DNA from: Roseimaritima multifibrata
Lineage (GTDB): Bacteria > Planctomycetota > Planctomycetia > Pirellulales > Pirellulaceae
Reading direction: 5' to 3'
Assembly: GCF_007741495.1 (NCBI RefSeq)
Contig: NZ_CP036262.1
Location: 6,696,001-6,760,000, forward strand
DNA length: 64,000 nt
How positions within the stretch are numbered: position 1 is the stretch's first letter; the number at the start of each line of letters is the position of its first letter. Made by a program: the position numbers and the translations under genes. The notes under the pieces were generated by a model. It saw nothing but the letters and a program-made list of their open reading frames with translations, was not told the origin of the DNA and did not search any database. Below are positions 1-8,881 of the stretch, in pieces.

Positions 1-1286
1 CCACAATCCTCAAACGTCAAGCTTTCCGCTTCTAGCGCGGAGCGGATTTCCTTATCGCTATAATCGGGCCCCAAGTAAGCATTTGGCAAAGGGCTACTTT
101 GCGGCATCTGATCCTCAAAAGCAAGCATCGCGGCCCCCGATCCGCAACCGCCGTCGCCCATATTTGGATAGATAAAAACGCTTTCGACTTCATCGATCTC
201 AAAAATACGTTGGTTCAATTTGACGTTGGCGTGAACGCCACCCGACATCACGACACGCTTCAGACCTGTTTTCTTCAGCCAATAGCTGGCACTCTGACAG
301 GCGACATATTCCAGGACACTTTGATACGCAGCCGCAATATCCCGTTTGGAAAAGTGCAACGCCATTGCACGGGTGATTAGATAGTTCTGCGCACCAAGGA
401 TTTTAATATCTCCTTGTTCACATTCAAAGCGACTTTTCAATAGATCCGAAAGCAGCTCCGGACGCCCATAAGCGGCCAACCCCACAATTTTTCCCTCGTG
501 CCGACTCGGGCGAAAGCCTAGTGCGCTTGTAACCTGTTCGTAAAAGATCCCAAGCGAATACGGAAACCGGTAGCGATGCAAATTGGTAATTCCACTAGCA
601 CCCGCACGATAGACCCCTCCACAACAACCGGAACCATACCCATCCAAAACCAGGCAGAGTGCATCGTCAAACCCTGAGGCATAAAAAGCGTTCGCTGCAT
701 GGGTGTCGTGATGCTGAAACCGTTTCAACTTGTCCTTCAGGCCGTAAGCATCCAGCCCCTCTTCTAGCTCGTTTGACCATTTCCCGTGATCTGCGACGGC
801 GGTTTGGACCCACTCACCGAAGTATTTGCCATGCGCAAAATGATCCAGTGCTGGCACTCGGGCAGTCGCTTCATAAACTGCACGCTTCCACCAAGTTTTA
901 GGCGGCATGAACTCATCGGCCTTGGATTCCAATCCAGGGATCTTAATCTGTTCATCCAGTTCATAGTCTTTTGACCGCAGGGCACGGTAACGATCGGCTG
1001 ACGCCCTTAGCTTCTTCGTTGACTGAAACGCCTTATCGTGTGCAGCGGCTTCATGAATCAGTCTTGCCTCTTCATTTCCGTCGAAAAATGCGTATGCAAC
1101 GGTATCAATACTCTCCGGAGTCCAGCCAGTACGCTCGAGGCCCAGCTTCAAGGCTTGGTGCGGAAATCCACTTTGTAATTTCACCCGGCTCAACCGCTCT
1201 TCACCGCAAGCGAAAACGATCTGCCCATCTTCCATAAATGAAACAGAAGAATCCTTATCCAAAGGACTAATTCCTAGAACGCGCAT
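1..1286 (-). CDS. Carbamoyltransferase, NodU/CmcH family (3' end beyond window)
   Basis: This is an open reading frame of 428 codons with no stop before the left edge. It starts at the ATG complementary to 1284-1286. The translation begins MRVLGISPLDKDSSVSF and carries an HHDTHAANAF segment near residue 215, a glycine-rich LCLVLDGYGSG stretch, and later SGGVHANVKLNQR and GDGGCGSGAAML. These match the N-terminal ASKHA-like domain of O-carbamoyltransferases, which move a carbamoyl group from carbamoyl phosphate to a sugar or antibiotic hydroxyl. Family members are about 570-600 residues, so the C-terminal third is missing here. Its start lies inside the last codons of the upstream deacetylase (20-nt overlap), so the two are probably translated together. 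Decoration of an exopolysaccharide sugar is the likely role, inferred from context. Confidence 0.85.
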   Translation of the reverse strand, partial: MRVLGISPLDKDSSVSFMEDGQIVFACGEERLSRVKLQSGFPHQALKLGLERTGWTPESIDTVAYAFFDGNEEARLIHEAAAHDKAFQSTKKLRASADRYRALRSKDYELDEQIKIPGLESKADEFMPPKTWWKRAVYEATARVPALDHFAHGKYFGEWVQTAVADHGKWSNELEEGLDAYGLKDKLKRFQHHDTHAANAFYASGFDDALCLVLDGYGSGCCGGVYRAGASGITNLHRYRFPYSLGIFYEQVTSALGFRPSRHEGKIVGLAAYGRPELLSDLLKSRFECEQGDIKILGAQNYLITRAMALHFSKRDIAAAYQSVLEYVACQSASYWLKKTGLKRVVMSGGVHANVKLNQRIFEIDEVESVFIYPNMGDGGCGSGAAMLAFEDQMPQSSPLPNAYLGPDYSDKEIRSALEAESLTFEDC

Positions 1287-2253
1287 CGTATTGGCTCTCC
1301 AATTTTTGGGCGACTTCTGTCACGGTAGCTGATTGAAATTCAGGCCATTGCCCCAATTGCTCTAACGAGGATGCCAAACGTCGATACAGTCGACTCAAGT
1401 CTGCGTCCGTTTTGGTATAGGCATTCAACCCAGGAACCAATGAAGAACTGTGCATGGTAAAATTGATGCAGGGCAACTGCTCACGGCGCAAAACAGGCAG
1501 TAAACGATTGGCAAATTCCCCCAAGGGATGCTCTAAATTCAACCAAATTCGCTTCACAAACAACCGCTCTGCGATCCCAATGCAGCGCAATTGCCGCAAT
1601 GGAGCAAACTCACCCACTTGATAAAATTTTTGCCAAAATGACCACGGCTTTCGAGTATACGCAAGCGTCAGAGGAATCTCCCACATGCCAGCCGCACCTT
1701 CCTTGATCGACCGACGACGAGGCATCAAATTTCGATCACGAAAGTCGGGTGCTCCGTCATCCGGCCATGTCGTAAATGGCAAAATGGAGGCATCGGCGAT
1801 GAAGCCGTGGGAGTGCAGATATTCTTGAATCCAGTCGCTTGTCGAATACCGCCCACCTCTAAAACTTGTTGGCTTCAGATCACAGGCATGAAACGCATCT
1901 AACACGCTGTCAAGTTTTGCAATTGCTTGATCACGAGGAAGATTCTGCAAAAAACTATTGCGAACCGACTCTTCTGCTTTGTCGGCGAGCGGTGGCGTAT
2001 TCCACGAATGAATATGGAAGCCGATTTCAACGTTTGACCGAGAAGCCAACTGCCTGATGACTGCGGCAGCCTGCGGATTATCAAGCACTGCATGATTGAC
2101 AAAATAAGTGACCTTAGCACCAAAACCGTCACAAGCTTCCTGAAATGCTGGCAGTGCCTTAATATTCTGAACCGAACGACTGTGCGTCGGATAGCCGGAA
2201 GACCAGTCCCACTCCTCTTCGGTGTCAACCGTAATTGTGTACTGAGTTGTCAT
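1267..2253 (-). CDS. Polysaccharide deacetylase (NodB-like), divergent
   Basis: A 329-residue protein starting MTTQYTITVDTEEEWDW. The in-frame extension to 2331 is Arg-rich and non-conserved, and a G-rich stretch lies just before 2253, so that start is preferred. TVDTEEEW (residues 8-15) is the NodB catalytic-Asp motif. EIGFHIHSW (77-84) supplies the paired metal-binding histidines, and FRGGRYS is the third motif. The family removes N- or O-acetyl groups from polysaccharides. Its last 20 nt overlap the carbamoyltransferase start. It lies within the exopolysaccharide locus, so it probably modifies a precursor or the secreted polymer. No signal peptide is seen, which suggests cytoplasmic or membrane-peripheral action. 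Confidence 0.82.
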   Translation of the reverse strand: MTTQYTITVDTEEEWDWSSGYPTHSRSVQNIKALPAFQEACDGFGAKVTYFVNHAVLDNPQAAAVIRQLASRSNVEIGFHIHSWNTPPLADKAEESVRNSFLQNLPRDQAIAKLDSVLDAFHACDLKPTSFRGGRYSTSDWIQEYLHSHGFIADASILPFTTWPDDGAPDFRDRNLMPRRRSIKEGAAGMWEIPLTLAYTRKPWSFWQKFYQVGEFAPLRQLRCIGIAERLFVKRIWLNLEHPLGEFANRLLPVLRREQLPCINFTMHSSSLVPGLNAYTKTDADLSRLYRRLASSLEQLGQWPEFQSATVTEVAQKLESQYDARSRN

Positions 2254-2415
2254 CCCGCCCCCCCACTCGCTTCGCTCTTGTTTACTAGCCCACACATTCC
2301 AATTAACCCTTCGATCGATTCTCGAACCCAAGTTCTCTCGGCGCGCACTTCGTTCCTGTGGGTGACAGCCCCTCCTGAAGACAAAACCCAGGGGCTGACC
2401 AGCAAGCGTAGTTGC

Positions 2416-2997
2416 TCACTCGCGTGAGGCTAGTGGGCGAGCAGGATTTCCGACTACGATGACACGCGGTCCGGTTGGCTTCGTAACGATACTACCGGCT
2501 CCGACGACAGTCTGCTGTTGCACATCGGCCAAAACAATGCTGCCACCTCCGATCCAACTATCTCGTCCGACGGTAATTCGCTGTCGCTGGCCTGGCTGAC
2601 TGCGAATCGACACGTCCAGCCGCTCGATCCCATGCGTCATGGGCCCACTGGGAATTTGGACTGCGGGACCTAACAAAACGTCTGCCTCCAGGGTAACTAG
2701 CCCTAAAATACAGCGAGGGCCGATGTAGACATGAGCGGCTAGACGGGTCTCCGCCTTGGAGATCAAAGCCCCGAAACCGACGATGACCGTGGGATGACAT
2801 TCCGCCAATGTCCAGCGGTAAAAGGCCGTCCGCAGCCAATCGCCCGATGTGCCGGGCAACAGACTAACCCACTGGGAATGGGACTCCAGAGAGACATCCA
2901 CTCCAACGAGGGGCGACCAAACTTTGTGACTGATTACCCACGGCAGGATCAGCAACATCGCGATAGAGCGGATCGCGGCGAGAATGAGAGATTTCAT
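2416..2997 (-). CDS. Hexapeptide-repeat (left-handed beta-helix) acyltransferase, WcaF-like
   Basis: A 193-residue protein. The N-terminus is hydrophobic (residues 1-22), followed by WLRTAFYRWTLAECHPTVIVGFG and then hexapeptide repeats of the [LIV]-G-x4 type from about residue 73 to 180 (VIVGFG, AHVYIG, ADVLLG, WIGGGSIV, QTVVGAGSIV, VVGNPA). The ending VVGNPARPL is typical of colanic-acid-type sugar O-acetyltransferases, which use acetyl-CoA. Length is normal for the family. It lies 162 bp upstream of the deacetylase on the same strand, so it fits as the acetylating partner in polymer decoration. The exact acceptor cannot be read from sequence. Confidence 0.82.
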   Translation of the reverse strand: MKSLILAAIRSIAMLLILPWVISHKVWSPLVGVDVSLESHSQWVSLLPGTSGDWLRTAFYRWTLAECHPTVIVGFGALISKAETRLAAHVYIGPRCILGLVTLEADVLLGPAVQIPSGPMTHGIERLDVSIRSQPGQRQRITVGRDSWIGGGSIVLADVQQQTVVGAGSIVTKPTGPRVIVVGNPARPLASRE

Positions 2998-3094
2998 GAC
3001 AAGGATTTTAGCTGTTTGCTTCTGTACGAAAAGACTCGACTAAGAGCAATGCTTGGGCGAAAGTCGTTGATATCGATTTTCGTTAAGTTGTGAG

Positions 3095-3995
3095 GTGCTC
3101 TGTTTCGCAGCATTCTCCGCCTCGGAGAGGCGGAGCTGCGAGAGGCGGAGCTGCGAGAGGCGGAGCTGCGGCTTGCGTCCGCCGGAGCTGCATCGCTGTC
3201 GCTCTTTGATCCGGCCTACTTCTTGCTTGGAGGGCGAGGGGAGCCAGATTTTCTTTACTTGTTCTTATCATGCAAGGCAAGCTGGCATGGGGCCGATCTC
3301 GCTTGGAGAGGGCAATCGGTCGTATGGAAACAGCACGTAGTAGAGTCTCTCCGAGACTCGTGCCTGCTGCATCCTCCGCATCGGAGAGGCGGAGCTGCGG
3401 GTTGCGTCCGCCGGAGCTGCATCGCTGTCGCTCTTTGATCCGGCCTACTTCTTGTTTGCAGGGCGAGGGGAGTCAGACCTTCTTTGCTTATTCTTTTCAT
3501 GCCAGGAGAGCTGGCATGGGGCCGATCTCGCTTGGAGAGCGGCAATCGGTCGCATGGAAACAACACGTAGTAGATTCTCTCCGAGACTCGTGCTTGCTGC
3601 ACTCTCCGCCTCGGAGAGGCGGAGCTACGAGTCGCGGAGCTGCGGCTTGCGTCCGCCGGAGCTGCATCGCTGTCGCTCTTTGATCCGGCCTACTTCTTGT
3701 TCGGAGGGCGAGGGAAGGCAGATTTTTTTTGCTTGTTCTTATCATGCTAGGCAAGCTGGCATGGGGCCGATCTCGCTTGGAGAGCGGCAATCGGTCGTAT
3801 GGAAACAACACGTAGCAGAGTCTCTCCGAGACTCTGCTTGCTGCATTCTCCGCATCGGAGAGGCGGAGCTACGAGGCGCGGAGCTGCGGCTTGCGTCCGC
3901 CGGAGCTGCATCGCTGTCGCTCTTTGATCCGGCCTACTTCTTGTTTGGAGGGCGAGGGGAGCCAGATTTTCTTTTCCTACTGCTTTCACATCCCG
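3095..3995. repeat. Family A tandem array, four units of about 229-245 bp
   Basis: This fills the 1.03 kb gap between two co-oriented genes (2998-4031). The anchor GATCCGGCCTACTT recurs at 3208, 3437, 3682 and 3926 (spacings 229, 245, 244), and CACGTAG at 3334, 3564 and 3809. Each unit holds the modules in the same order: GAGGGCGAGGGGAGCCAGA; a palindrome around CATGCCAGG; the hairpin GAGTCTC-TCC-GAGACTC; the hairpin CTCCGCCTC-GGAGAGGCGG; and a GCCGGA...TCCGGC-bounded stretch with CATCGCTGTCGCTCTTTGA. The first unit also has three direct copies of a 14-nt GAGAGGCGGAGCTGC motif (3131 onward). Open frames run through it in several phases only because repeat lengths are near multiples of three; none resembles a protein. 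Confidence 0.9.
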
Positions 3996-4031
3996 AGCGA
4001 AAGACGACAAATTAATTTCCATCTCGGGATT

Positions 4032-5183
4032 TCACTTCGCCTTACTTGCCAGTTGGCTGTAAAGGTTGGCGTACTCTGCGATGACATCATCCAGTTCGAA
4101 ATCCTGCAAAACCCGCTGGCGGGCGGCTTTACCCATTTTCTTCGCGGTTGCCGAATCGGTTAACAATTGCTCCAGTCGCTTTGCAATTTGCTGGTCATCG
4201 CCTCGCGGGGCCAAGTATCCGTGCTTCCCCTCGGTGACATGCTCCGCGTTGCCACCTACCGCGGTAAGCACTGCAGGGCATTCGCTTGCCATCGCTTCCA
4301 GCAGCGTTAACGATGCAGCTTCGCTGACGCTGGTGAGGGTAAAAACGTCGATCGCTCGCAAGATATCTCCAACATCCTTGCGGATCCCCCAGAATTCGAC
4401 GCTGGACGCTACCCCAAGCTCTTCGGCAAATTGCTCACACGCCTTTCGCTCGGGGCCATCACCGACCAGCAGCAAACGGGCGGCCGGCAGTGCTTGCTGG
4501 ACGTGCTGCCAGGCTCGCAGCAGAGTCCGATGATCTTTAACAGAATGGAACCTTGCGATGCAGGCTGCGTAGGGACGATCAAGATCCAATCCCAAACGCT
4601 CACGCAACGCATGTTGCTGTTCGGCATTACCTCGTCCCGGCAAAGTATCGATATCAACGCCGTTGACCAACGTGACGGCTCGGGGAAATCCTTCGACATG
4701 CTGTAACGCTTCGGTACTGAAATCGCAGCAAGCGGTGGTGATGTCAGCATATCGTTGCAACACCAATCGATTGATCCAGCGGCGTTTCGGAGAAACAATG
4801 TCGGGGTAATGACGCCCGTGTTCAGTAAACAGAACGCGTGCCTTACTGCGATAACGCAGGCGAGCCAGCGCTGTGTAAAAAAAGGGTGTGTATTGATGAG
4901 CATGCAGGACCTGGATTTTTCGATCAGCAACTTCGGCGGCCAACCGCTTTGCTACCGCCAAATCGAGGCCAGGCTTGCGATCCAAACAGACGACGGGAAC
5001 ACCCTCGGCCTGCAACCGCTCTCCTAGCTCCCCAATGGCATCCAAGCAAAAAACCGTTGGCTCGATTTGCCGTGCCAGCTTTTTGATAACTTGAGTCACC
5101 AGTACCTCGGCACCGGCAACCTGCATCACATGCATGACAAAGCCTACACGGACTGGAGAGCTATGCGTGTTGTCTGCAGTCAT
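4032..5183 (-). CDS. GT4-family glycosyltransferase
   Basis: A 383-residue GT-B glycosyltransferase. The N-terminal Rossmann domain (residues 10-175) starts VRVGFVMHVMQVAGAEVLV with the GG/AGAE-type loop. The C-terminal domain has AACIARFHSVKDHRTLLRA, LLLVGDGPER and SEAASLTLLEAMASECPAVLTAVGGNAE, the E-x7-E retaining-transferase signature that holds the nucleotide sugar. No membrane segment is visible, so it acts at the cytoplasmic face on a lipid-linked glycan. It precedes, in transcription order, the acetyltransferase across a long repeat array. The donor and acceptor sugars are unknown. Confidence 0.9.
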   Translation of the reverse strand: MTADNTHSSPVRVGFVMHVMQVAGAEVLVTQVIKKLARQIEPTVFCLDAIGELGERLQAEGVPVVCLDRKPGLDLAVAKRLAAEVADRKIQVLHAHQYTPFFYTALARLRYRSKARVLFTEHGRHYPDIVSPKRRWINRLVLQRYADITTACCDFSTEALQHVEGFPRAVTLVNGVDIDTLPGRGNAEQQHALRERLGLDLDRPYAACIARFHSVKDHRTLLRAWQHVQQALPAARLLLVGDGPERKACEQFAEELGVASSVEFWGIRKDVGDILRAIDVFTLTSVSEAASLTLLEAMASECPAVLTAVGGNAEHVTEGKHGYLAPRGDDQQIAKRLEQLLTDSATAKKMGKAARQRVLQDFELDDVIAEYANLYSQLASKAK

Positions 5184-5416
5184 ATCAAAGCGATGCGAGA
5201 TTGAGCGGATGAAGATTGAGCGATCATGCTTGAGTTAACGGGAGAGCTTGATCGCGGTGTTGAATTGCGCGTATGAAGTGAAATTGCATGGTCCGGCGGC
5301 TGGGACTTGCGATTGAATGCGTGCAGGAGACGGATTAGTCGATTGCGATAGTCCAAGACTCTTGCGAACAGCTCTGGCGAGCGTTTGCTACAAGAGGCGA
5401 AAGTCAGGCTCGCCTC

Positions 5417-5520
5417 GCCCCCTCTCCCCCAAAACAAGCCATTGAATCGCAGTCAATTGGACCAGCTGATTAACCGATAATCCAACATCAAACCTGACTT
5501 AAGCAAGCGTGTCTTGCGTG
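5417..5520 (-). repeat. Family D element (truncated, minus orientation) in a 390-bp gene-free gap
   Basis: On the minus strand this reads CTTGCTTAAG...TTTGAT...CAATTGACTGCGATTCAATGG followed by CTTGTTTTGGGGGAGAGGG. It matches the first half of the elements at 23821-24060 and 36027-36240. The rest of the 5184-5573 gap holds a family A fragment (GGGAGCCAGATTATCTTTGC, 5526 onward) and no gene-like sequence. Confidence 0.7.
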
Positions 5521-5573
5521 CGAAGGGAGCCAGATTATCTTTGCTTATTCTTTTTACGCCCAGGCGAGCGCAG

Positions 5574-6833
5574 TTACGGTGAATTTGGATCTTGCGTGAT
5601 TAGACTCTGCATTCCGCTGAGGGCAGCTTGCCACGTGTGCTTGGTGCAGACGCATTTGCGTGCTGCGTTTGCGATGCGACGGCGGTGCTGGGGGTCGGCA
5701 CACACGGCCTGGATGCTTTGCTGCCATTGCTCGGGAGTGCTGGCGACCAACAAATCTTCTCCGCTGGTTGCTCCGATCCCTGTCGCTGCGGCGGGAGTTG
5801 CGATAACGGGCATCCCCATTGCCATCGCTTCCAAGACCTTGTTTTGGACTCCGCGTGCGATCTGCAGCGGTACAACAACAATATCGGCGTCGTAGATGGC
5901 AGGTCGGACGTCGGGGACCTGGCCGATGACCTTAATCCCCGGACGATCACCCAACTGCTTGATCGCTGCCCCGGGATGCTTGCCGACAATCGACAGCGTG
6001 GCTTCTGGATACTGCTGAATAACTTTTTCCCAGACGTTGTCGGCGAACCACGTGATGCCTTCGACGTTGGGCTGGTAATTCAACACACCGACAAAAACGA
6101 ATCGTGGATCGGTCAGCGGAACACTCGATCGCTTCTGACGCTGTGCGTACAGGTCGGGCTGAGCCTGCTCGGTGAGCGGTGCGAAATAATCGACATCGAC
6201 TCCGTTGGGGATCCCGTGGATCGGATAGTCCTGGGAATCAATTGTTTGCCTCAGCACATCGGCTTCAGCTTCGCTGACTAAAGTTACGGCAGCCGAGGTG
6301 CGGGCAGCATGGTGCTCCAAACGGCGTACGCGTCTGGCTTCGGTGCGGTATATGGCTCGCTTCCATGGGGAAGCGGACTGGGCGTACTGGAAGAATTTTT
6401 CGCTATCGACGTCGACTAGGTCGACGAATCTGCGGATGTGGGTCAGGCGGGATGAACTGGCGTATTTCAGCATGCTGCTGCAGTAAATCCAAAGCGCATC
6501 AAATTCTTCGGTCCGTGCCCACTTATTGATGACTCGCTTCAATTTCGGTGACCAAAAGAGACCTTCGGTTAACGATCGACCACGAGCGGCCGACATCCCG
6601 GCTCGCACCCAACGGGTTCGTGGCCCGACAGGGACGATTTCAAATTGGTAGCAGACGGAGCGGAGTTTTTCTTGCGTTTCCGGCGTTACCGGTTCGTCGG
6701 TTAGGCAGCCTAGCGAAACGCGATGAGTCTTGGCCAAATGCTGCAAGATGTTCCAGGCTCGGATTCGGTCGCCGCGGTCCGGCGGGTACGGGACCCGATG
6801 GGTGAGCATCAGGAGAGAAGGTTTGGTTGTCAA
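5574..6833 (-). CDS. Glycosyltransferase, PEP-CTERM/EpsH1-associated (Stp1-like, TIGR03087 type)
   Basis: A 419-residue GT4 glycosyltransferase. The N-terminus MTTKPSLLMLTHRVPYPPDRGDRIRAWN is characteristic of the sugar transferase subfamily that co-occurs with exosortases (LTHR-PYPPDRGD-IR). Middle motifs are VTLVSEAEADVLR and GIPNGVDVDYFAP. The nucleotide-binding half has FVFVGVLNYQPN, LSIVGKHPG and GVQNKVLEAMAMGMPVIATPAAATGI. Membership of this subfamily links the gene to the exosortase at 19411-20460. It is predicted to add a sugar to the lipid-linked repeat unit, with unknown specificity. Confidence 0.88.
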   Translation of the reverse strand: MTTKPSLLMLTHRVPYPPDRGDRIRAWNILQHLAKTHRVSLGCLTDEPVTPETQEKLRSVCYQFEIVPVGPRTRWVRAGMSAARGRSLTEGLFWSPKLKRVINKWARTEEFDALWIYCSSMLKYASSSRLTHIRRFVDLVDVDSEKFFQYAQSASPWKRAIYRTEARRVRRLEHHAARTSAAVTLVSEAEADVLRQTIDSQDYPIHGIPNGVDVDYFAPLTEQAQPDLYAQRQKRSSVPLTDPRFVFVGVLNYQPNVEGITWFADNVWEKVIQQYPEATLSIVGKHPGAAIKQLGDRPGIKVIGQVPDVRPAIYDADIVVVPLQIARGVQNKVLEAMAMGMPVIATPAAATGIGATSGEDLLVASTPEQWQQSIQAVCADPQHRRRIANAARKCVCTKHTWQAALSGMQSLITQDPNSP

Positions 6834-7012
6834 AGCTGTGGAACAAGTTTTTTTAGGTGACGACAGGGCTTGGGTTGGTAAATAATAGCTTAGGTTATCG
6901 ATCGTGGAGCGGCCGGATTGGCCAGTGTCGCCTTTTGCTAAGCAAAGGTAATGTTGATGGGCGGGTCTTTCACAGGGGACGTCGATTTAATTGTTGTGTA
7001 GGACGGATCGGC

Positions 7013-7250
7013 ACGTAGTAGAGTCTCTCCGAGACTCGTGGTTGGCGAGCTCTCCGCCTCGGAGAGGCGGAGCTAAGAATCGCGAGGCCACGAGTTGTGT
7101 TGGTTAGATTGAAGTGCGGTAAAGACGAAGATCCTGTAAACGTTGAGTCGGGAGCGTCCGCCGGAGCTGTATCGCTATCGCTCTTTGATCCGGCCTACGT
7201 TCTGAGCTCTCCGCCTCGGAGAGGCGGGGCTACGAATCGGAGTGTTGGCT
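7013..7250. repeat. Family A fragments (two hairpin clusters)
   Basis: Part of the 876-bp gap 6834-7709. CACGTAGTAGAGTCTCTCCG recurs at 7013, followed by CTCCGCCTCGGAGAGGCGG (7053 onward), then GTCCGCCGGAGCTG...TTTGATCCGGCCTA (7157-7199) and a second CTCCGCCTCGGAGAGGCGG (7209 onward). These are the same modules in the same order as the tandem arrays, but interrupted and diverged. No gene is seen in the gap. Confidence 0.75.
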
Positions 7251-7315
7251 GGATTGAGGTGCAAGCGATTTGGTTGATGCTGCCTTTTGCTCTGGACGTT
7301 GATTTTATTAGGAAT

Positions 7316-7500
7316 CGGCCCCATGCCAGCTTGCCTGGCATGAAGTAAAGATTTGAAGTCAGATCACGTGCTTTGAATCACTTCTGCTTCCGGTTCGCGT
7401 TGCCGCTTTCAGCGGCAACGCGAACCGGAAGCAAGACGCTGAAGGGGGACCGCTTCTAATTTCAAATCTTTCGTTCCTGTCGGGTAAACCGACGAGGGGA
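7316..7500 (-). repeat. Family C composite palindromic element, copy 1
   Basis: In order on the plus strand: a 21-bp palindrome CATGCCAGC...GGCATG (7322-7342); an outer arm AAGATTTGAAGTCAGA (7348-7363); a perfect 21-bp inverted repeat (7386-7406 against 7412-7432) with loop TTTCA; the matching outer arm TCTAATTTCAAATCTT (7455-7470); and a GTCGG-GTAAA-CCGAC hairpin (7480-7494). It is the reverse of copies 2 and 3. The core TTGCCGCTTTCAGCGGCAA is shared, while outer stem bases differ and are compensated. Confidence 0.88.
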
Positions 7501-7635
7501 CGCTGTGCTAGGAAATTTAGGTAGTCAATATTTGTTGCACCATCCAAGGCGAGCCCAACGGAAACAGGCGAGCTGTCGCAATCCTAACCCGCTGCGTAAC
7601 GGCTTGTTGATTTAACGAAAGCGGAGAAAGATTGC

Positions 7636-7693
7636 TGCCTTTTGTTCCGCGAAAGTAACGTTGGTGGGCGTTCTCTCGCGGAGCGAAAGGCGA
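7636..7693. repeat. Family B double-hairpin repeat
   Basis: An inverted pair: GCCTTTTGTTCCGCGAAAG at the left and CTCGCGGAGCGAAAGGCGAC at the right, separated by about 18 bp. Each half contains its own small stem of the CTTTCGC/GCGAAAG type. It lies just past the stop codon of the deacetylase at 7710-8714. Confidence 0.75.
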
Positions 7694-7709
7694 CAAAAAA
7701 ACTCACTCT

Positions 7710-8714
7710 TTAGGGAGCGCCGGACGGCTCTATGGCTTGCAGTGTTTGGTTTAGGGTGGCGAAGGGGACGGTGGTTAGTAGGTTGCGGAGTTTCTTTTCG
7801 GTCTTCTTTAGGCCTACGTAGTGACGGAGGCGACTTTTGGCTCCTACGTCTTTGACTCGCGGTTGATCGGGGTCGATCTCCCACGGGTGAATGTAGAACA
7901 TTGCAGGACGCCCTTGCGACTGGACTCTTGAGATTGCGTGCTTTGTGACGGTTAAAGGGAAGAGTCTGAAATAACCGCCTCCGATCGGGACGTTGCCTGA
8001 CCGGCTGGTCCAAAAGGATGGAGGGACTTCGGTGATCGGGCCGGCCGTCGTTTGTCGCTCGTGGATCTGAGGCAACGCGTCAGGGACTCCGTATCGATCG
8101 TGCCTGATTGGGAAAATGCTGCTGTCGACGGTGTACCCTTCCTCGACCAAGATATCGAGGGCCCACATCGATCGCTGCACGATTGAAAAACTGGGAGCCC
8201 GATAGGCGGTGACGGGAACGCCGCCGGTTTGCTGCAGAATGTCGCGACTGGTGCGGACGTCGGTGCGAAATTCATCGGGCGTGAGGTCGTAGACCAGTTG
8301 ATGCCAGTATCCGTGCGAGGCTAGTTCGTGGCCGGCCGCGACAATCCTTTGCACAAGCTGGGGGTATCGCTCGGCAACCCAGCCGAGAACGAAAAAGGTA
8401 CCCAAGACGTTGCAGTCGTCGAAGAGCTGTAACATCCGGTCGGTGTTTTTTTCGACGCGGCATTCTCTTGCGTCCCATGTCGATCGGTCGATGCGATGCT
8501 CGAATGCGGAGACTTGGAAGTAGTCTTCGACGTCGACGGTGAGGATATTAGGGAGCAAGGGTTTTGGGCGCGTGCGGTTGTTGCGTGGGGATGTTTTTGG
8601 GAGTGTGCTGATGCAGGGAGTGTAGCCTCCTTTTTCAGGAGACGGGAGTATGTCGCCATTCGCTCCGCGAAAGTTGTGTTTTGGCGGGCGTTCTTTCGCA
8701 GCGTAAGGCGACAA
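7710..8714 (-). CDS. Polysaccharide deacetylase, PEP-CTERM-locus subfamily (DUF3473 type)
   Basis: NodB-fold deacetylase of the exosortase-locus subfamily. NILTVDVEDYFQVSAFE holds the catalytic Asp. HELASHGYWHQLVYDLTP gives the metal histidines, AYRAPSFSI is motif 3, and MFYIHPWEIDPDQPR is the C-terminal subfamily signature. The only ATG, at 8714, lies inside a family B repeat, so about the first 50 residues are repeat-derived and Pro/Lys-rich. A TTG at 8558, giving MLPNILTVDVEDYF, is a more natural start. The protein probably deacetylates the exopolysaccharide whose export is coupled to the exosortase. Confidence 0.87.
   Translation of the reverse strand: MSPYAAKERPPKHNFRGANGDILPSPEKGGYTPCISTLPKTSPRNNRTRPKPLLPNILTVDVEDYFQVSAFEHRIDRSTWDARECRVEKNTDRMLQLFDDCNVLGTFFVLGWVAERYPQLVQRIVAAGHELASHGYWHQLVYDLTPDEFRTDVRTSRDILQQTGGVPVTAYRAPSFSIVQRSMWALDILVEEGYTVDSSIFPIRHDRYGVPDALPQIHERQTTAGPITEVPPSFWTSRSGNVPIGGGYFRLFPLTVTKHAISRVQSQGRPAMFYIHPWEIDPDQPRVKDVGAKSRLRHYVGLKKTEKKLRNLLTTVPFATLNQTLQAIEPSGAP
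8647..8714. repeat. Family B double-hairpin repeat overlapping a gene start
   Basis: GTCGCCATTCGCTCCGCGAA at the left and CTTTCGCAGCGTAAGGCGAC at the right form a diverged inverted pair of family B. The right half supplies the in-frame ATG of the deacetylase on the minus strand. Confidence 0.75.
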
Positions 8715-8881
8715 GCGCCAACAGGACCGAAGCCCGTTAGGCTAGGTGCTTGTGAACCCACGGCTCGGAGAGACGTGCGATTTATAAGTTGACGGTTTGG
8801 CAAGCCACGAGAACAGAGCAGTCTTCACTCTCCCCTGGGATGTGAAATCTATAAATGACGGAGAAGATCCGACCACCAAGT

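Noticed and set aside
3452-4015. 187-codon open frame across the 3-4 kb array
   Set aside because: It lies wholly in tandem repeats, its translation is the repeat read in shifting frames, and similar frames exist on both strands.
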